A DNA stretch of 9,299 nucleotides from Rhodospirillales bacterium (GTDB taxonomy: Bacteria > Pseudomonadota > Alphaproteobacteria > Acetobacterales > Acetobacteraceae), in assembly GCA_025352915.1 (NCBI GenBank), contig JANXSA010000512.1, positions 1-9,299 of the forward strand, given 5' to 3'. Position 1 is the first letter of the stretch. Every line of letters starts with the position of its first letter. Of the stretch, positions 6,064 to 9,299 are shown piece by piece. The translations under genes and the position numbers were made by a program. Under the pieces are notes generated by a model. That model was given only the letters and a program-made list of their open reading frames with translations, ran no database searches and had not been told where the DNA came from.

Positions 6064-6131
6064 TCCTACACGAAACGACGCGCGCCGGATGCTGACATAC
6101 CCTTGACGAGCGCCGCGCCGCACCCGACCGT

Positions 6132-7148
6132 ATGAGTATGACCCAAGATGCCCTCCAGCTGCACCGCAGCCTGCTCACCATCGACACCCATATCGACATC
6201 CCCTTCCCCGAGGGACCGAATTTCTTCGACGAGACGCGGCGAAACGTCGATCTGCCGAAGATGAAGCGCGGCCACATGGCGGCTGGTTGCTTCGCCGCCT
6301 ATGTCGGCCAGGGCGCCCGCACGCCGGAGGCCAATGCCGCCGCCTTCACCCGCGCCACCGCCATGCTGCGGGCAATCCGCGACATGGGCGCCACCAACCA
6401 GGGCGCCCGCGTCGCCACCACCGCCGCCGAGATCGAACAGGCGCACCGTGACGGCGTGACCATCATCGTGCCCTGTGTCGAGAACGGCCACGCGCTCGGC
6501 GGCCAGGTCGAAAACCTCAAGGTTTTCCACGATCTCGGCGCGATCTACATGACGCTCACGCATTTCGGCCACAACGCGCTGGGCGACAGCTCCAACCCGC
6601 GCGCCGAGCTGGCCGACGTGCCGCAGGAGCATGGCGGGCTGTCCGCCTATGGCCGCGAGGTCGTCGTCGAGATGAACCGCCTGGGCATGCTGGTGGACAT
6701 CGCCCACACCTCGAAGAACTGCATGATGCAGGCGGCGAAGCTGTCGCGCACCCCGGTGCTGTCGACCCATTCCTGCATCAAGGCGCTGTGCGACAACGCC
6801 CGCAACCTGGATGACGAGCAGCTCGACCTGCTGGCGGCGGTCGGCGGCGTGGTCCAGGTCACCGCGGTGCCCGGCTTCCTGAAAACCGGCGGCAAGATCG
6901 AGACGGTGACCGTGTCCGACTACTGCGACCACATCGATTACGCGGTGAAGCGCATCGGCCTGGACCATGTCGGCATCAGCTCCGACTTCGACGGCGGCGG
7001 CGGCTTTTCGGGCTGGCGCGACGCCTCCGAGAGCCCGAACCTGACCGCCGAGCTGCTGCATCGCGGCTATGGCGCCAGTCAGATTGCGGCCCTCTGGGGC
7101 GGCAACTTCATGCGCCTGCTGCGCATCGCCGAGCAGTCGGCGGGCTAG
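6132..7148 (+). CDS. Peptidase M19 (membrane dipeptidase-like) metallo-dipeptidase
   Basis: This 338-residue protein belongs to the M19 (renal/membrane dipeptidase) family of the amidohydrolase superfamily, which cleaves dipeptides, including some with D-residues, at a two-zinc site. The whole ligand set is visible: H20-x-D22 in DTHIDIP, E117 in VENGH, H192 in AHTS and H213 in STHS. The substrate-binding R224 and D285 in GISSDFDG follow, and WGGNFMRLL is the usual C-terminal motif. There is no signal peptide or membrane segment, so it should be cytoplasmic. The first ATG at 6132 has no clear ribosome binding site; an in-frame ATG at 6138 is an equally possible start. Four bases separate it from the aldo/keto reductase gene, so they are probably co-transcribed. 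Substrate is not predictable; the nearby peptide-type binding protein makes an imported dipeptide-like compound attractive but unproven. Confidence 0.93.
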   Translation: MSMTQDALQLHRSLLTIDTHIDIPFPEGPNFFDETRRNVDLPKMKRGHMAAGCFAAYVGQGARTPEANAAAFTRATAMLRAIRDMGATNQGARVATTAAEIEQAHRDGVTIIVPCVENGHALGGQVENLKVFHDLGAIYMTLTHFGHNALGDSSNPRAELADVPQEHGGLSAYGREVVVEMNRLGMLVDIAHTSKNCMMQAAKLSRTPVLSTHSCIKALCDNARNLDDEQLDLLAAVGGVVQVTAVPGFLKTGGKIETVTVSDYCDHIDYAVKRIGLDHVGISSDFDGGGGFSGWRDASESPNLTAELLHRGYGASQIAALWGGNFMRLLRIAEQSAG

Positions 7149-7152
7149 CGCC

Positions 7153-7989
7153 ATGCGGCAGATCGCACTGCCAAACGGCATGACGGTGTCGGCCATCGGC
7201 CAGGGCACCTGGAAAATGGGCGAGGGCCAGCGCAGCGCACAGGACGAGGCGGCGGCGCTGCGCCTGGGCATCGACCTCGGCATGACACTGATCGATACCG
7301 CCGAGATGTATGGTGACGGCGCATCCGAGGAAGTCGTGGCCCAGGCCATCGCCGGCCAGCGCGACCGGGTTTTCCTGGTCACCAAGGTATATCCGCATAA
7401 TGCCTCGCGCACCGGCGTGCCGGCGGCCTGCGCGCGCAGCCTCAAGCGTCTCGGCACCGATGTGATCGACCTGTACCTGCTGCATTGGCGTGGCGGGGTG
7501 CCCTTGGCCGAGACGGTGGCGGCGTTCGACAAGCTGAAAACCGAGGGCAAGATCCGCGCCTGGGGTGTCTCCAACCTTGACTCCGGTGACATGGCCGAGC
7601 TACTGGCGGTCACGGGTGGCGCTGCCTGCGCGGTCAACCAGGTGCTGTACAGCCCGGAACACCGCGGCATCGAGTTCGACCTGCTGCCCGGGCTGGGACA
7701 GAAGAACATCCCGGTGATGGCCTATTCCCCGGTCGGCCAAGGTGGCCGGCTGCTGCGCAACCCCGCCCTCGCGGCGATCGCCCGGCGTCACAACGCCACC
7801 CCCGCCCAGATCGCCCTCGCCTGGGGCCTGCGCCATCCACCCGTCATCAGCATCCCGAAGGCCAGCGACGCCGCTCATGTGCGCGCCAACGCCGCCGCCG
7901 CCGCGATCACCTTGACGGCCCAGGACCTGGCCGAGATCGATGCCGCCTTTCCCCCGCCCCGGCGTGCCACCGCGCTGGCGATGCTGTGA
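7153..7989 (+). CDS. Aldo/keto reductase
   Basis: This 278-residue NAD(P)H-dependent oxidoreductase has the aldo/keto reductase TIM-barrel fold and reduces carbonyls to alcohols in the cytoplasm. The catalytic tetrad is complete: D48 in LIDTA, Y53 in EMYGDG, K78 in LVTKV and H111 in YLLHW. The cofactor-phosphate region IPKASDAAHVRAN (K236, S238, R244, N246) suggests NADPH preference. GQGTWKMGE near the start and VNQVLYSPEHRGIE in the middle are typical. Length is normal for single-domain members. The ATG at 7153 is 4 bases after the dipeptidase stop and fits the expected N-terminal strand; an in-frame start at 7069 would overlap the dipeptidase and adds an unlike N-terminus. It is expected to be translated with the dipeptidase gene. 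The substrate is unknown. Confidence 0.93.
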   Translation: MRQIALPNGMTVSAIGQGTWKMGEGQRSAQDEAAALRLGIDLGMTLIDTAEMYGDGASEEVVAQAIAGQRDRVFLVTKVYPHNASRTGVPAACARSLKRLGTDVIDLYLLHWRGGVPLAETVAAFDKLKTEGKIRAWGVSNLDSGDMAELLAVTGGAACAVNQVLYSPEHRGIEFDLLPGLGQKNIPVMAYSPVGQGGRLLRNPALAAIARRHNATPAQIALAWGLRHPPVISIPKASDAAHVRANAAAAAITLTAQDLAEIDAAFPPPRRATALAML

Positions 7990-8013
7990 GCCTCGCCCGG
8001 GCAGCAAACGCGC

Positions 8014-8019
8014 TATAAG
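8014..8019 (+). promoter_or_regulatory. Candidate -10 box for miniprotein/lipoprotein transcript
   Basis: TATAAG, within GCTATAAGC, ends 6 bases before the ATG at 8026. Transcription would then begin at or beside that A, giving a leaderless mRNA. No standard -35 box is seen at 16-18 bases upstream. Leaderless starts are known in alphaproteobacteria; this case is inferred from spacing only. Confidence 0.35.
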
Positions 8020-8025
8020 CCCGCC

Positions 8026-8094
8026 ATGCCCTATATCTGGATGTTCATGATCATGAGCGTGGTGGCGATGCTGGTGTCCTGTGTTCTGGCGTAG
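8026..8094 (+). CDS. Putative 22-residue single-helix membrane miniprotein
   Basis: ATG at 8026 to TAG at 8092-8094 encodes MPYIWMFMIMSVVAMLVSCV plus LA. The sequence is almost wholly hydrophobic with no charged residue and five methionines, long enough for one membrane-spanning helix. It has no ribosome binding site, but a TATAAG box lies 6 bases upstream, which would suit a leaderless start. Its last 14 bases overlap the GTG-initiated lipoprotein gene, which also lacks a ribosome binding site, so translation of the short frame could feed the next one. It is either a genuine small membrane protein or a coupling leader peptide. No family is recognised, and a chance reading frame cannot be excluded. 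Confidence 0.45.
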   Translation: MPYIWMFMIMSVVAMLVSCVLA

Positions 8095-8956
8095 CCCCCC
8101 CCTGTTTTTCATCCTATTGCTGGCCCTCGCAGCTTGCGGCGATCTGCCGCGGCCGTTCGAGGGGCGGCCTGGAGCGCTGGCGTCGCGCCTGGCCCAGCCG
8201 CCGCCGGCCCGCCTGGCCGTGGTGACGCCGGACCAGGCGCTGCTGACCACGGCCTCCGCCGCCCAGTACGCCGCCGCCGTCGCCACCGCGATGCAGGAGG
8301 AAGCCCTGCCCGCGGTCGCCGAACCGGCTCGCCCCGGCGACTGGCGGCTGGAATTGCTGGCCGAATTGCGCGGCGCCCAGGTGATCCCGAGTTTTCGCGT
8401 GCGCGACCCCGCCGGCGTCGAGAAGGGCCGCGCCGAAGCCTCCGCCGTCCCCGCCGCCGCCTGGGCCGATGCCGCGCCTGAAACCCTGCGCCGCGCCGGG
8501 CGCGAGGCCGCCCCCACCCTGGCCGCCCTGCTCGCCGGCATCGAAGCGGCGCGGCGCGAAGCCGACCCAACCAGCCTGGTCAACCGCCCAGTTCGCATCC
8601 AGCTGCGCCCGGTCACCGGCGCTCCCGGCGACGGCAACCGCTCGCTGGCGCTGCACATGCGTGACCAACTCACCAAGCTCGGCCTGATGGTTCAGGACAA
8701 ACCCGAAGCTGCCGATTACGCCGTCGCCGGCCAGATCACCGTGACCGACATGCCCGGCAGCCAGCAGCAGGTAGAAATCCGCTGGAAAGTCGCCGACGCC
8801 CGCGGTGCGGAGGCCGGACAGGTGGCCCAGCTCAACCAGGTGCCGCGCGGCACCTTGGCCGGGCTATGGGCCGATGTGGCGATGATCGTGGCCCAGGAGG
8901 CGGCCGGCGGCGTGCGCGACGTGATCCGGAATCAGACTGGTACCAAGCGGCAGTAG
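8081..8956 (+). CDS. Unrecognised lipoprotein with apparent internal duplication
   Basis: This 291-residue predicted lipoprotein has a short n-region (MFWR), a hydrophobic core (LFFILLLAL) and the lipobox LAAC with the lipidated Cys at 19. Gly at +2 argues against inner-membrane retention under the enterobacterial rule. GTG at 8081 is the only usable start: an in-frame TGA at 8054-8056 lies upstream, and the signal peptide begins right at this codon. The mature part shows two similar halves. Residues 61-153 and 188-282 each have a helix, a D-W/Y strand (87, 212), an aromatic-basic strand (FRVRDPAG; WKVADARG), a VP turn (123-124; 254-255) and a final Ala-rich helix. Residues 155-185 form a linker. 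I do not recognise a family; a periplasmic protein-interaction or envelope role would be a guess. Its start overlaps the miniprotein by 14 bases, and it is followed by a stem-loop element and prs. Confidence 0.8.
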   Translation: MFWRSPPLFFILLLALAACGDLPRPFEGRPGALASRLAQPPPARLAVVTPDQALLTTASAAQYAAAVATAMQEEALPAVAEPARPGDWRLELLAELRGAQVIPSFRVRDPAGVEKGRAEASAVPAAAWADAAPETLRRAGREAAPTLAALLAGIEAARREADPTSLVNRPVRIQLRPVTGAPGDGNRSLALHMRDQLTKLGLMVQDKPEAADYAVAGQITVTDMPGSQQQVEIRWKVADARGAEAGQVAQLNQVPRGTLAGLWADVAMIVAQEAAGGVRDVIRNQTGTKRQ

Positions 8957-8961
8957 TTAGG

Positions 8962-9089
8962 CCAGGGCTCTGCCCTGGACCCGCAAAGGGCCGGCGGCCC
9001 TTTGATCCCAATAATTTAAGGTCCAGGGGCTTGGCCCCTGGCGGGTCTGGGCAGAGCCCAGCCTTGCTTTCCTTCGCGCCCGCAAGGCT
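8962..9089. repeat. G/C-rich nested inverted-repeat element
   Basis: The 213-base gap between the lipoprotein gene and prs holds four stems: CCAGGG/CCCTGG (8962-8967 with 8973-8978); AAAGGGCC/GGCCCTTT (8985-8992 with 8996-9003); CCAGGGGC/GCCCCTGG (9023-9030 with 9034-9041); and AGCCTTGC/GCAAGGCT (9060-9067 with 9082-9089). In addition 8965-8982 is nearly complementary to 9043-9059 (one-base gap), so the whole region can fold as one cruciform enclosing stems 2 and 3. It looks like a dispersed intergenic palindromic element of the REP/BIME kind and may serve as the 3' end of the lipoprotein transcript. No T-run follows the stems, so Rho-independent termination is not clear. Confidence 0.75.
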
Positions 9090-9099
9090 TCGCCCTTCA

Positions 9100-9128
9100 T
9101 GGACACGTCACATCTGCGTTGCTAGAAC
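9100..9128 (+). promoter_or_regulatory. Candidate promoter of prs
   Basis: TGGACA (9100-9105, five of six to the -35 consensus) and TAGAAC (9123-9128, four of six to the -10 consensus) are 17 bases apart. Transcription would begin near 9135, giving a leader of about 35 bases. This lets prs be expressed apart from the lipoprotein gene, from which it is divided by the stem-loop element. Confidence 0.45.
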
Positions 9129-9169
9129 GCCCGCGCCCGCGTCCGCCCGCCCCTTCTGGATCCTCGCCG

Positions 9170-9299
9170 ATGAAGATCGTTGCCTGCAACAGCAACCGCC
9201 CGCTGGCCGAGGCTGTCGCGGCGGCGCTGAACCTGCCGCTGACGCGCGCCTCGGTCCGCCGCTTCGCCGACATGGAGGTTTTCGTCGAAATCCACGAGA
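9170..9299 (+). CDS. prs: Ribose-phosphate pyrophosphokinase, N-terminal part (cut by window edge)
   Basis: The first 43 codons are present. The protein makes phosphoribosyl pyrophosphate from ribose 5-phosphate and ATP in the cytosol, for nucleotide, histidine and tryptophan synthesis. The start [16 protein letters not shown], followed by [20 protein letters not shown], matches the N-terminal subdomain of this enzyme, including the G/N-rich first strand and the R-x-S-V-x-R-F-x-D-x-E segment; the [12 protein letters not shown] form is what I associate with alphaproteobacterial members. The ATG at 9170 fits the usual N-terminus; the ribosome binding site is weak (TGGA about 11 bases upstream). 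Only the first strand-helix-strand region can be judged, so integrity of the active site is not visible here. Confidence 0.93.
   Translation, partial: MKIVACNSNRPLAEAVAAALNLPLTRASVRRFADMEVFVEIHE

Noticed and set aside
6103..6108. TTGACG as -35 box for the dipeptidase gene
   Set aside because: No acceptable -10 hexamer is found at 16-18 bases; the best nearby T/A-rich sequence overlaps the start codon.
6066..7709. 547-codon minus-strand frame opposite the dipeptidase and aldo/keto reductase
   Set aside because: Both plus-strand genes have complete catalytic motifs; the antisense protein has no domain, low complexity and is explained by G/C-biased third codon positions.
7600..8676. 358-codon minus-strand frame opposite the reductase end and lipoprotein
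   Set aside because: It is a shadow frame rich in Arg, Gly, Ser and Ala; the plus-strand lipoprotein has a clear signal peptide and lipobox.

Overview
The window is G+C-rich bacterial DNA, with G/C-biased third codon positions and A/T-rich sequence confined to intergenic repeats. It most resembles an alphaproteobacterium of the Rhodospirillales, probably Acetobacteraceae. That placement rests on the start of a typical alphaproteobacterial ribose-phosphate pyrophosphokinase at the right edge, family-level resemblance of the other proteins, and two kinds of intergenic stem-loop repeat of a style I associate with Acetobacteraceae. It is an inference, not a database result.

Left part (1-3505): a pair of A/T-rich stem-loops, then a minus-strand Tat/Sec-exported family-5 (peptide/opine-type) ABC substrate-binding protein. 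It is divergent from two tandem plus-strand class II aldolase/adducin-family proteins that are about 71% identical to each other. A second stem-loop pair lies between the two aldolase genes.

Middle part (3493-6035, minus strand): a DUF1194-type von Willebrand A protein without a signal peptide, a third stem-loop pair, then a two-gene glycosyltransferase unit (family 2 followed by family 8, 2 bases apart). The family-8 gene converges on the second aldolase, and their coding regions overlap by 13 bases.

Right part (6132-9299, plus strand): an M19 metallo-dipeptidase and an aldo/keto reductase 4 bases apart, then a 22-residue single-helix membrane miniprotein whose end overlaps the GTG start of an unrecognised lipoprotein with an apparent internal duplication. 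Next comes a G/C-rich nested inverted-repeat element of about 130 bases, and finally the 5' end of prs with a plausible promoter.

Functionally, the substrate-binding protein, the aldolase paralogues, the dipeptidase and the reductase suggest uptake and breakdown of a small peptide- or sugar-acid-like compound, but no permease, ATPase or regulator is present to confirm a pathway. I see no mobile element, CRISPR array, tRNA or rRNA. No clear novel multi-gene system is evident. The most unusual items are the six-copy paired stem-loop family, the miniprotein/lipoprotein overlap and the aldolase duplication.
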